Shown here: positions 17,437-26,140 of the stretch, piece after piece | Position numbering within the stretch: position 1 is the stretch's first letter | How the letters are laid out: each line of letters begins with the position of its first letter | Source: Bacteroidota bacterium | GTDB lineage: Bacteria > Bacteroidota > Bacteroidia > Chitinophagales > LD1 | Length of the DNA: 58,860 nt | Direction of reading: 5' to 3' | Assembly (NCBI GenBank): GCA_018267385.1 | Contig: JAFDYN010000014.1 | Location: 1 to 58,860, forward strand | The notes under the pieces: generated by a model | What the model saw: only the letters and a program-made list of their open reading frames with translations | What the model was told of the DNA's origin: nothing | The model's database searches: none | Position numbers and translations under genes: made by a program

Positions 17437-18501
17437 TCAGAATATAGGGCAAGATGCAACGTTAGACTTCAGTTTTTTGATTTTGGAAAGGATATATATC
17501 ACTGACATCTCAAAGCCGCCATTGTACCGGCTGGCTGGTGTAAAATTTGAATGATTGATATCGTAGCTACAGTTGACCTGCAGATTATTATAGTCCATGC
17601 CCACCATGACCGCAGGAGCATCTCCTATGCGGTAGTATGCGCCTGTATTGAGCGCGATGCGTGATGTAGGCAGGGTAGAGATATATGTTTTCAGGTGAAT
17701 ACCGGGCACAAACTCCTGCCGTGTCTGCTGGCGCTGAAAGAGAAACTCCGGTACGAGATCGAGCCGTCCTGCTATTTTAAACTGTCCTCTAAAGTGAAAA
17801 TTGTACATGGGCGCGAGCGTGACAGAGTGATCTCCATAAAAAGACTGGCTTGGCATATTGAGGTGCGCTACCGAGGCACCTATGGTAAAATTATTGCGCA
17901 GTCCTTTGTTCCATTTGTAGGCCAAGCCCAGAGACATGTCAAGAAACAGGAAATGCGTGCGACTGTAAACTTCATTTGCGGGAATATTGGGATTGAAGGC
18001 ATCGCCGTTAAACTGGTTGTCAAAAAATAGATTGGTATAGTCAAAAGAGCGGTTTACAAACCCTATCTGATAGCCCAGAGAGATCGTGTGCAGATCATGG
18101 TAGCCCCAGTTGAGCTGATAGGACATGGAGTACGCGGCATGGATGGATGTGAAGCGGGAGTCCCCGGCGCGATCATAATAGAAGAGCACTCCGCCACCTA
18201 TCTTATCGTGATTTTTGAGGGTCACGAAATTCATATCTGCGGACACCGAGGCCGTGTTGTAAGCCACAGGGACGGACTGCCATTGATTCTTATAGTTGCC
18301 TACAAAGCGTACATCTCCTTCGAAAAGATTGGTATTGGCAGGATTTTGATTGAGCGGAGAGAAATTGAACTGAGTGAAATGGATGTCCTGAGCGGAGCAG
18401 ACAATAGACATAAGACATGAGACAAGAGACAATACAAGTATAGCCGCAAGGCGCTGCGCACCTCCGAGGCTTTGATGTTGTATTATACAATTGCGTAGCA
18501 T
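17437..18501 (-). CDS. PorP/SprF family T9SS outer-membrane protein (2)
   Basis: A 354-residue barrel. The signal peptide with an extended N terminus ends in CSAQ (about 35-38) and is followed by the hallmark DIHFTQFNFSPLNQNPANTN. The C terminus is SCPIF, matching CPxF in the other two copies. Its ATG overlaps the stop of the giant cargo gene by one base (TAATG, 18499-18503), indicating translational coupling. The PorE-like gene follows after 16 bp. It is therefore the middle gene of a cargo-PorP-linker operon and is expected to act on that cargo's secretion or attachment. Confidence 0.95.
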   Translation of the reverse strand: MLRNCIIQHQSLGGAQRLAAILVLSLVSCLMSIVCSAQDIHFTQFNFSPLNQNPANTNLFEGDVRFVGNYKNQWQSVPVAYNTASVSADMNFVTLKNHDKIGGGVLFYYDRAGDSRFTSIHAAYSMSYQLNWGYHDLHTISLGYQIGFVNRSFDYTNLFFDNQFNGDAFNPNIPANEVYSRTHFLFLDMSLGLAYKWNKGLRNNFTIGASVAHLNMPSQSFYGDHSVTLAPMYNFHFRGQFKIAGRLDLVPEFLFQRQQTRQEFVPGIHLKTYISTLPTSRIALNTGAYYRIGDAPAVMVGMDYNNLQVNCSYDINHSNFTPASRYNGGFEMSVIYILSKIKKLKSNVASCPIF

Positions 18502-21500
18502 TATCTCAATAGGGTGACATTACCTTTACGGAAAAACTTTTCTCCACTCTCACAGGTGCCCTCTGCATACCAGCCGAAAACTGCAGGGTCCTGCCTGGTG
18601 CCGTGATAGGTACCATCCCATCCTGTATTGATATCGCGCGTCTCAAACATCTTCTGCCCCCAACGGTCATAAACAGTGAAATACATATCCCCTATCTTAT
18701 TACCCCGCACAAAGAGTTTGTCATTCTTGCCATCCCCATTTGGGCTGAAAGCATTAGGCACAAAAATGTGTGAGGAGGCACACGGCGTGCGGTAAACTTT
18801 CACTGTCACAGAATCGCGCACCCGGCATCCGTTCTGATCAGTGACCGTGACCCAGTAGGTGTCAGTTTCCCTCGGATATGCCAAAGGGCTGTCTACCGTG
18901 AGAGATGAGAGGCTGCTATCCTGATCCCACAGGATGGAGGTAGCATCCGTATAATAAAGGTGAAGGCGGGAGGTGTCGCCATAAGAAATAGAATCAGGTA
19001 CGGCAGTAGCCCGTATATTCTGGAGTGAGGAGATCACATTCACTGTGATGCTATCCTGATACATGCATCCCGTGGCTGTATTAGTAGCGCTGACATAGTA
19101 CGTAGTAGTAGCTGCGGGATTGACCAGGGCATGATCGGTATTGCCTCCTGATAGGATGCCTGATGCCGGTGACCACGTGTACGACAGTGCCTGGCCGGCA
19201 GTATCTGAGACAAAGAGGCTGATCGTATCATGTGGGCAAAGTATATTGGAGCCTCGTGCATGGATGGAGTCATGCATCACGCGCACCTGCTGTGAGAAGT
19301 AGGTTTTGCAATTGACTCGTGTCTCCGTGAGCTGATAGGTGGCGTCTTGCGCCGGAGTCAGATATGGATTTGAGATAGTGGAATCACTCAGTCCATAGGA
19401 GGGTGTCCAGCTATAGTGTATCGATGTGTCTACGCTGGCAGGTATGCCGATCTGTATCGGAGTGCCGGGACAGTCATTGACTGCATTGAGCGTGACAGTA
19501 GAGTCGTTTGGCGAGATGATGATCTGCTTTGAGATGGTATCTGCACCATTGCAGCTGCTGCCATCTGTCACTATCAGGGTGACAGTATATATGCCGGGTG
19601 TGTTATACTGGTGTGACGGATTGACCTGAGCAGAGGTCGTACCATCATCAAATATCCACTTGAAGGTAGTACTCGTACTGTCAAAAACTTTACTCTGATT
19701 TATGAAGTTATAATTGAACGTATCGCAGGCATGGGGTGGCTGCTGAAAGTCAGCTATGACCAGCGGCAGGTCCAGGTCCATTTTGAAAATGGCATTGTTG
19801 CAGTTGTGAGACCCATTGTGATGAGAGACCACATTGGCCGGATAGGTAGGGAAAGAATCATTGCCGCCGCACCCGGCACAAACGGACTCATATATCACAC
19901 CCTTTTTGTCAAAGCGGCTGGTACCTCCGTCTACATGATCCTCAGAGATGGAGGAGCCAAAATAGGTGGCATAGGTGATAGCCGAGGCATCATCTTTCAT
20001 CACCATGACATAAAAATCATTGCCATCGGTATGCGGCTGGTAGGCATCAGGCGTGACATACAGTCCCTGCGTGCTGAGGCTGACGCCGTCACCAAACAAT
20101 GCAAGAAAATCAGAGCCCCAGCCAGACATATAGACGCTATTGCAGCGGTCTACCAGAAAGGCAGTCGGAGAGAGGTCAGGTATGCCGCGTCCATTGCCAA
20201 ACCGGGTGGACCAGATGACGGTGTCCAGTGTGTAGTTAAACTTGCTGATATACTGGCCACTCTTGGGTACGTTGTATAGCGCGTTTTTAGTGAAGGCTGA
20301 AGTGGTATCAAATGTCTGACCGAGGACATACACATTGTTTCTGCGGTCTGTCTGTACAAAAAAGAGCTGATCGTACTCAGATGTACCGTACAGCGTAGAG
20401 GAGATCACGCCATTGCCATTCCGATTGATCAGAGTGATGAAGCCCTCGGCGCGTCCCCCGTTAGTAGCAGGCTGAAAGCTGCCGGCTGTGGTGGGGAAGT
20501 CTGTAGAATTGGTACCGCCGCATACGAAGACATTGTTATTATTATCCAATGCCAGGGAGTAGATAGCATCTCTGTCACTACCTCCCAGATAGGTGCTCCA
20601 GATCAGATGGCTCAGGTTATTGTCCAGCTTGGAGAGGGTGCCATCCATGAGGCCATTCAGAGTAGTCTGGTATGCGCCTGTCGTGACCGGAAAGTCTGCA
20701 GACCGTGTGCAGGATGCGATGTAGACATTGTCATTCTTGTCTATATCTATGACTCCGCGCACCTCATCGGCATATTGATAGTTGAGGTATTGATACTCCG
20801 GATAGTTGAGCCCGTCATTGCCTGTCCCGCCGAGGTATGTGGAACCAACCAGCGCAGAGCCATCTTCTGTAAAGTGCGTAATGAAAATATCTGAGCCGAC
20901 ATTGTAGTCTACAGCCAGGCCAAAGAAAATACCCGGATTGCTGCCGCCATTGAATAGTGTATCGTAGGCATTGGCGGTGACGGGAAAGCGAGTGGAGCCT
21001 GTCGTGCCAAATACAAATAGTTCATCGTTGCTATTGACCACCATACTGTGGGGCAACTCATCTCCCTCGCCACCCAGGTAGGTACTGTATAGGCGGGCCG
21101 TACCGGATGGATTGTATTTGATGATACCTACGTCTACTCCATACTGATCCTCACCAAAGTTAATATTGGGCGGCATGACATAGCCGCCTGCCCAGGTGAC
21201 CTGAAAGGCACCCACCGTCACAGGATATCCCGTACCGAAAACGCTGCCCGCAGCATAGGCGTCACCCTTGCTGTCATAGGTAGCGGTATAGCCAAAGTTA
21301 TCTGAGGTAGAGCCGGAGTAGGAGGAGAAAACGAGCGTAGGATCAATGACCAGATCGTACGCCGGATCCCATCCATCCGGGAGCACAAAGGAGACCACTC
21401 CTTTCTCATATTTATAGCTACACCTGACCGGGATTTGTTTGCCGTCTACGGTCTGGTAGGCATAGGGCACTGACTCAATCACAGAGCCGACCGAAGTCTG

Positions 21501-22097
21501 TATCATAAGCCTGCCCGCGGAGATGCTGACACTATCGGCACCTTCATATCGCATCTGTACGGGCAGGCTGCCCGCATGGCCGCGGCGCACTATCCAGTCA
21601 TACTTGATACTGCTGCCTGCTGTGTAGGCATGGAGGTCTATGCCGGTATATATCCCTGCATAGGTCAGATCACGATATGCAGCCACATGGCTGGCCCAGC
21701 GTGCTTTATTCTTACCAATAAAGTAGTTGTAATAATCAGGCTCCTTTTCTGACGCTATTTGCTTCACACCGGGGTCTGTATTCACAAAGACCTCCCGGAA
21801 CGCGTGGCAGTGAATGACAGGATCCAGCTCTGCCTTATAGTGTACCTCGCGGTGCAGGTCATGGCGCAGGCGGCGCATATCCCCGCTATCCAGCAGGGAG
21901 TATGTGATACAATTCTTTTCGAAAAATACGTTTGAATTTGGCATCTCAGCCCGCCAGAGAACGTTGTGATGCCACTGGCCTTTGTTTTCTTTAAAAACAA
22001 TATTGCTGCATGACCGGCATAGTCCCTCTGCAGTCACAGCAGAAGTGCATGACAGCAGGAATAATGCAACGAAAAAAAAGCCCGATGGACGCCCCAT
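18501..22097 (-). CDS. Giant SBBP-repeat/PKD surface protein with type B T9SS sorting domain
   Basis: A 1,198-residue secreted protein, starting at the ATG at 22097 (MGRPSGFFFVALFLLS). After the signal comes a conserved N-terminal domain (FKENKGQWHHNVLWRAEMP, then KYDWIVRRG) of the DUF7948 type. A beta-propeller of SBBP repeats follows (YSTYLGGEGDEL, STYLGGTGND, WSTYLGGSDRDA, YATYFGSSISED), covering about 250-770. Next are a PKD domain (WIFDDGTTS, SHQYNTPGIYTVTLIV) and two Ig-like segments. A type B sorting domain closes the protein (FVPNAFSPNGDGKND, VYDRWGQKMFET, GWDGTYHG). Such architecture suits a long surface adhesin or filament. It heads the operon with PorP/SprF and the PorE-like protein, and its own stop overlaps the PorP start. 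Confidence 0.93.
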   Translation of the reverse strand: MGRPSGFFFVALFLLSCTSAVTAEGLCRSCSNIVFKENKGQWHHNVLWRAEMPNSNVFFEKNCITYSLLDSGDMRRLRHDLHREVHYKAELDPVIHCHAFREVFVNTDPGVKQIASEKEPDYYNYFIGKNKARWASHVAAYRDLTYAGIYTGIDLHAYTAGSSIKYDWIVRRGHAGSLPVQMRYEGADSVSISAGRLMIQTSVGSVIESVPYAYQTVDGKQIPVRCSYKYEKGVVSFVLPDGWDPAYDLVIDPTLVFSSYSGSTSDNFGYTATYDSKGDAYAAGSVFGTGYPVTVGAFQVTWAGGYVMPPNINFGEDQYGVDVGIIKYNPSGTARLYSTYLGGEGDELPHSMVVNSNDELFVFGTTGSTRFPVTANAYDTLFNGGSNPGIFFGLAVDYNVGSDIFITHFTEDGSALVGSTYLGGTGNDGLNYPEYQYLNYQYADEVRGVIDIDKNDNVYIASCTRSADFPVTTGAYQTTLNGLMDGTLSKLDNNLSHLIWSTYLGGSDRDAIYSLALDNNNNVFVCGGTNSTDFPTTAGSFQPATNGGRAEGFITLINRNGNGVISSTLYGTSEYDQLFFVQTDRRNNVYVLGQTFDTTSAFTKNALYNVPKSGQYISKFNYTLDTVIWSTRFGNGRGIPDLSPTAFLVDRCNSVYMSGWGSDFLALFGDGVSLSTQGLYVTPDAYQPHTDGNDFYVMVMKDDASAITYATYFGSSISEDHVDGGTSRFDKKGVIYESVCAGCGGNDSFPTYPANVVSHHNGSHNCNNAIFKMDLDLPLVIADFQQPPHACDTFNYNFINQSKVFDSTSTTFKWIFDDGTTSAQVNPSHQYNTPGIYTVTLIVTDGSSCNGADTISKQIIISPNDSTVTLNAVNDCPGTPIQIGIPASVDTSIHYSWTPSYGLSDSTISNPYLTPAQDATYQLTETRVNCKTYFSQQVRVMHDSIHARGSNILCPHDTISLFVSDTAGQALSYTWSPASGILSGGNTDHALVNPAATTTYYVSATNTATGCMYQDSITVNVISSLQNIRATAVPDSISYGDTSRLHLYYTDATSILWDQDSSLSSLTVDSPLAYPRETDTYWVTVTDQNGCRVRDSVTVKVYRTPCASSHIFVPNAFSPNGDGKNDKLFVRGNKIGDMYFTVYDRWGQKMFETRDINTGWDGTYHGTRQDPAVFGWYAEGTCESGEKFFRKGNVTLLR

Positions 22098-22293
22098 CCC
22101 AAACAATGAATTATGCTACAAAATACTACGTTTTAAAGATTTGTTCAAGGATTTGGCATTGCTGTATAAAGATAGACGCGGGCAACGGCGCAAGAGTGGC
22201 TTGTCTGTCTGCTGCAGGTCAAAAAACGTAAAATCTGTAGGCTACCTGAAAATCCAGCAAGCGATTGCTTAAATTTATTATCCCTATTTATCC

Positions 22294-23364
22294 ATGCGAC
22301 TAACTTTACGATCAAGGCAGGCGATCCGGCAGGTGAAATACCTGCCCGTATTAGCCATGCTCCTATGCTTGTCTCGCCTCACCGCGCAGGATATTCATTT
22401 CACACAGTTCTTTACCAATTCGCTCATACTCTCACCGGCGTCTACAGGCTACTTTCAGGGGAACTACCGCCTGGGAGTCAACTACAAATACCAGTGGCCC
22501 TGGGCTACCAGCCAGCAGACATTCAACTATCATACACAGGCTGCATACGCTGATTTCTCACTATTGGAGAATAAAGTGAGGCACGGCTGGATGGGTATCG
22601 GCGCAAACTTCCTGAACGATGACGCTGGGGATGGCCGGCTGCGCTACATGAGGTTTGGTGCGAGTATAGCCTGGCACCAGGCATTTGACCGGGAAAATCG
22701 CTATGTGCTCAGTGCCGGCTTTGTAGCTAACTATATCAGTAAGTCTGTAGATTTTGACAAGTTTTATTTTAACAACCAATGGGTAGATGATCAGGGATTT
22801 GACCGGAGTGTACCCAACTATGAAAACCCGATCACAACGCGTATCTCACAGATAGACCTCGGTGGGGGTCTCAACTTTAATGCAAAGGTGAGTGACAAAC
22901 TGCTGCTAGGCACTACATTCTCTATGCTGCATCTCAATAGGGCAAAGGACGATTTCTATGGTGATCCGAGTCAGCTATCATTCCGCTATATAGTCACGCT
23001 GATGGCAGAGTATGAGATAACCCGGACGCTAAGTTTCACCGGCAATGCATATATGACGTATCAGTCAAAGGCATACGAGGTGGTAGCAGGAGGTATGATA
23101 GGCTATAAACCTCATGACCGCTACCGACATCATATCAGTACATCTACTATATACGTCGGTGCCTACTACCGTGTGAAAGATGCAGCATCGCCCATCATAG
23201 GCTACCAGTATAAGCAAACCAGACTGCTAGTGAATTATGATATAGTGACATCTAAACTCGCCATACCCGGCAAACTGAACGGAGGACTCGAAATATCGCT
23301 GGTGCATGTGGGCAGCTTCCCTCACAGGAGAAACCAAACTAAAGTAGCTTGCCCCAAATTTTAG
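22294..23364 (+). CDS. PorP/SprF family T9SS outer-membrane protein (3)
   Basis: A 356-residue barrel. The signal peptide (basic start MRLTLRSRQAIRQVKY, then a hydrophobic stretch ending LTAQ) is followed by DIHFTQFFTNSLILSPASTG, the family hallmark. The C terminus is ACPKF. It is divergent from the giant cargo gene (196 bp between starts) and has no cargo gene directly downstream. It may serve the divergent cargo or a distant one. Its stop overlaps the stop of the convergent HIT gene within TTAG (23361-23364). Confidence 0.95.
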   Translation: MRLTLRSRQAIRQVKYLPVLAMLLCLSRLTAQDIHFTQFFTNSLILSPASTGYFQGNYRLGVNYKYQWPWATSQQTFNYHTQAAYADFSLLENKVRHGWMGIGANFLNDDAGDGRLRYMRFGASIAWHQAFDRENRYVLSAGFVANYISKSVDFDKFYFNNQWVDDQGFDRSVPNYENPITTRISQIDLGGGLNFNAKVSDKLLLGTTFSMLHLNRAKDDFYGDPSQLSFRYIVTLMAEYEITRTLSFTGNAYMTYQSKAYEVVAGGMIGYKPHDRYRHHISTSTIYVGAYYRVKDAASPIIGYQYKQTRLLVNYDIVTSKLAIPGKLNGGLEISLVHVGSFPHRRNQTKVACPKF

Positions 23365-23750
23365 ATATTGGACCGGATGGCCTGTGCGATGCGCTCAAAC
23401 TCTTCCTTTTCCAGTTTCAGCTTTGGATCTGAGAAGTTGATGCTCCCGGAGTGCAACGGGATGAGATGCACATGCGCGTGAGGCACCTCCAAGCCTATCA
23501 CAGCCACACCTACCCTGAGGCATGGTACTGATGTGCCTATAACCAAAGCCACCTTTTGCGCAAACAGCATCAATCCGGTATAGGTATCCTGGTCCAGGTC
23601 AAATATATAATCTACCTCTTGCTTAGGCACCACCAGGGTGTGGCCTTTGGATAGCGGATTGATATCCAGAAAAGCGAAATAGCGCTCATCCTCCGCTATC
23701 TTGTAGCATGGTATCTCGCCCTTTATAATGCGTGTGAAGATGCTGGCCAT
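23361..23750 (-). CDS. HIT-family (histidine triad) nucleotide-binding protein
   Basis: A 129-residue cytosolic hydrolase of the HINT branch, acting on purine nucleoside phosphoramidates or similar. It starts MASIFTRIIKGEIPCYKI, contains NPLSKGHTLVVPK (31-43), and has the triad PHAHVHLIPL with His91, His93 (nucleophile) and His95. Length and motifs are normal. It lies 14 bp downstream of greA on the same strand and likely shares its transcript. Confidence 0.95.
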   Translation of the reverse strand: MASIFTRIIKGEIPCYKIAEDERYFAFLDINPLSKGHTLVVPKQEVDYIFDLDQDTYTGLMLFAQKVALVIGTSVPCLRVGVAVIGLEVPHAHVHLIPLHSGSINFSDPKLKLEKEEFERIAQAIRSNI

Positions 23751-23764
23751 CTGGTGTTGCTTTA

Positions 23765-24238
23765 TCAGAGTCCTATAGAAAGCACTTCAAACTCCATCGC
23801 ACCGGCAGGAGTCTGCGCTACAGCCTTTTCGCCCACCTTCTTGCCGACCAGGGCTTTACCTATCGGCGAGGTGATGGAGATCTTGCCCTCTTTGAGGTTC
23901 GCCTCAGCCTCACTGACTATAGTGAAGGTCTGCTTTTTTCCGAGCTTATTATTCATGACATCCACTTTGGTGAGTATGCCCACCTTAGAGATATCTACTT
24001 TGCTCTCATCCATTACCCGTGCACTGCCTACTTTGCCCTCCATTTCAGAGATCTTGGCCTCCAACAGTGCCAGCTCCTCGCGGGCAGCATGGTATTCAGC
24101 ATTTTCGCTCAGGTCGCCCTTCTCGCGAGCCTCTGCTATAGCTTTAGATATTTCCGGCCTCTTGACGGACTTCAGGTATTTCAGTTCATTCACCAGAGCT
24201 TCATAGCCCTCTTTGGTCACATATTGTATATCAGACAT
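23765..24238 (-). CDS. greA: Transcription elongation factor GreA
   Basis: A 157-residue factor that rescues backtracked RNA polymerase by stimulating transcript cleavage. The N-terminal coiled coil (about 1-75) carries the acidic tip segment EKGDLSENAEYHAAREE with the two key acidic residues. The C-terminal FKBP-like domain includes ISITSPIGKALVGKKVGE. A purine-rich AGGAG sequence lies 9 bp before the ATG. The HIT gene follows 14 bp downstream. Confidence 0.97.
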   Translation of the reverse strand: MSDIQYVTKEGYEALVNELKYLKSVKRPEISKAIAEAREKGDLSENAEYHAAREELALLEAKISEMEGKVGSARVMDESKVDISKVGILTKVDVMNNKLGKKQTFTIVSEAEANLKEGKISITSPIGKALVGKKVGEKAVAQTPAGAMEFEVLSIGL

Positions 24239-24264
24239 CCTACTTCTCCTTTTTCGTTAAAACG

Positions 24265-24290
24265 GAAAGACGCCCCGTAGGACGTCTTTC
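24265..24290 (-). terminator. Terminator after the PorV-OmpA gene
   Basis: An 8-bp stem (GAAAGACG, 24265-24272, pairing with CGTCTTTC, 24283-24290) is followed on the minus strand by CGTTTT. It lies 40 bp past the stop of the PorV-OmpA gene and before greA, so it would end the receptor operon. The T run is weak. Confidence 0.55.
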
Positions 24291-24329
24291 ACTGTAAAAT
24301 TAGAAGACTTTATTGTTTTGACAAATCTC

Positions 24330-26111
24330 TTACATCTCCATGTAGATCTCTACACGGCGGTTTTTGGCGCGGCCAGCCGCATTTGTATTTTCATACTTCG
24401 GCCTGGTGGAACCGTAAGCCTTGGTATCAATACGACCTTCGCTGATGCCTTTGGACACAAAGTATGCCTTCACTGCATCTACGCGATCCTGAGAGAGCTT
24501 CTGATTAGCTGGTTCTGCTCCTACATTATCTGTATGACCTTCAAAAGACACCTTGTACTTAGGATTCTTCTTCATGATGTTGACCAGATAGTTGAGGTAG
24601 CCATATGACTTGCTCTGGATCTTAGCCGACCCAGTCTCAAACTCAAGCGCTTCATAGTCGTTGAATTGCAGCGTAGATTTGCCGGCTCTGGTCACTGTGT
24701 CGACACTACCACCCGTGTAGTCAGTCTTCTCCAGTACGGCAGCGATCAAAACTGTATCCTTTACGATACGGGTCTTTACCACGGTATCTACTTTTACTAT
24801 CGGAGTTTCGGCTTTGAGCTTCAGCTCCTGATTCACTTTGATCAGAGAGTCTATCGCGTTATCCTTTTGCTCTACTTCCTCTACAGTTACCTTGCTCTTT
24901 TTGCCACGCTTCCTGGCAGGTGCACCTTCATCATATGCTGCCGCAGAGCCAGCTCCCGGAGCAGCCACTATTTTATCCTTAGGTGTAGCTGCAGCGCCGA
25001 GCATCAGGCGCAGACCTACTGAGTGCGTATGCTGAAAATTATTGGTAGGGGAGGTCATGCGGAAACCATAATCCAGTGCCAATGATGGTGCTGACCTATC
25101 CTTTTTGAAAGGTACATTCACGGACATACCGCATGCGAATCCATTGTATGCTGTGGCAATATTGGCCTCTTTGAAAATTCCATTCTGGAAGCGGTACGCC
25201 GCACGCAGCATAAGTATCTCGCGATATGAAAACTCTGTACCCAGGCCGTAATCATCCAGACCAAAGGCATTAGCAGAATATTGGCCCATGAAAGTGAGGC
25301 GATAGCGCTGGGTAAACTTGCCTGACTGAGCTCCATCCAGTTCGATCTTAGGTCCTAGCCACAGATCATAGGCTACTCCCATATTCAGCTGAGTAGGCAG
25401 TTCAAACTTGTTTGTCTTCTTGCTCACAGAGGTGCTATAGTTAGTAGACAGGGCTGCATCTGTACTCAGTGCATCACCACCAAACTTCATTGGTGTACCC
25501 ACATTGCGGAGAGAAACACCGAAGTGCAGGTTCTCTTTTTTGCCCGTAGTATACTGGAGGCCTGCATCAAATCCTAATCCCAGTGCGGTGACGTTGTCCA
25601 CCATTTCAGATACGAGCCTAAGGCTGATACCACCAGTGATCAGGTTGTCACCCATCTTAGGCGTTGCACCCAGAGAAAAATTCTTGGCGTACGATACTCC
25701 GATATTAAGCACCGTAGGCTTGAAAGTACCTATACCCCCCTCAGGATTGGCAGTAGTAGTCTTTTCGATAGCTCCGAAATTGATCGAGTTTATCGAAAGG
25801 GCTATAGCATTGCTCTTGACCCTGGTGGCAAAACCACCTTGCACGCCATTGACACCGGCTCCTGTCAGCCACGATGTATAGGCTGCTATGATCTCAGTAC
25901 CACGTGTCAGACCGAGGCCTGCGGGATTGAGCCTTTCTGCCTCCAGGCCTTGCACCCCGGCTACATTGAGATCCCAAAGACCGGCAGAGCGTGCATAGCC
26001 ATTCATATTTAGCTCAGGGGCCCCGGACTCTCCTTTGCGGTCAGGATTGCCGGCATATGCTGTATGCCATCCCAATCCTGCTATAAAACCTACTACTAGA
26101 ATTTTCTTCAT
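24330..26111 (-). CDS. PorV/PorQ-like outer-membrane barrel fused to an OmpA domain
   Basis: A 593-residue protein. The signal peptide (about 1-20, ending AYAG) is followed by a PorV/PorQ-type barrel (about 30-375; AGLWDLNVAGVQGLEAERLNPAGL and repeated amphipathic strands such as LHFGVSLRNVGTPMKFGG). A basic, repetitive linker (about 395-465, RKRGKKSKVTVEEV, VKVDTVVKTRIVKDTVL) leads to an OmpA peptidoglycan-binding domain (about 487-593; EGHTDN at 524-529, LSQDRVDAVKAYF, KNRRVEIYMEM). PorV shuttles T9SS cargo to the surface; the OmpA fusion would anchor such a barrel to peptidoglycan. It is last in an operon, 29 bp after the giant exported protein. The PorV assignment rests on pattern recognition. 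Confidence 0.88.
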   Translation of the reverse strand: MKKILVVGFIAGLGWHTAYAGNPDRKGESGAPELNMNGYARSAGLWDLNVAGVQGLEAERLNPAGLGLTRGTEIIAAYTSWLTGAGVNGVQGGFATRVKSNAIALSINSINFGAIEKTTTANPEGGIGTFKPTVLNIGVSYAKNFSLGATPKMGDNLITGGISLRLVSEMVDNVTALGLGFDAGLQYTTGKKENLHFGVSLRNVGTPMKFGGDALSTDAALSTNYSTSVSKKTNKFELPTQLNMGVAYDLWLGPKIELDGAQSGKFTQRYRLTFMGQYSANAFGLDDYGLGTEFSYREILMLRAAYRFQNGIFKEANIATAYNGFACGMSVNVPFKKDRSAPSLALDYGFRMTSPTNNFQHTHSVGLRLMLGAAATPKDKIVAAPGAGSAAAYDEGAPARKRGKKSKVTVEEVEQKDNAIDSLIKVNQELKLKAETPIVKVDTVVKTRIVKDTVLIAAVLEKTDYTGGSVDTVTRAGKSTLQFNDYEALEFETGSAKIQSKSYGYLNYLVNIMKKNPKYKVSFEGHTDNVGAEPANQKLSQDRVDAVKAYFVSKGISEGRIDTKAYGSTRPKYENTNAAGRAKNRRVEIYMEM

Positions 26112-26140
26112 AAACTATCTTTTGTTCTATCCACTGATTA

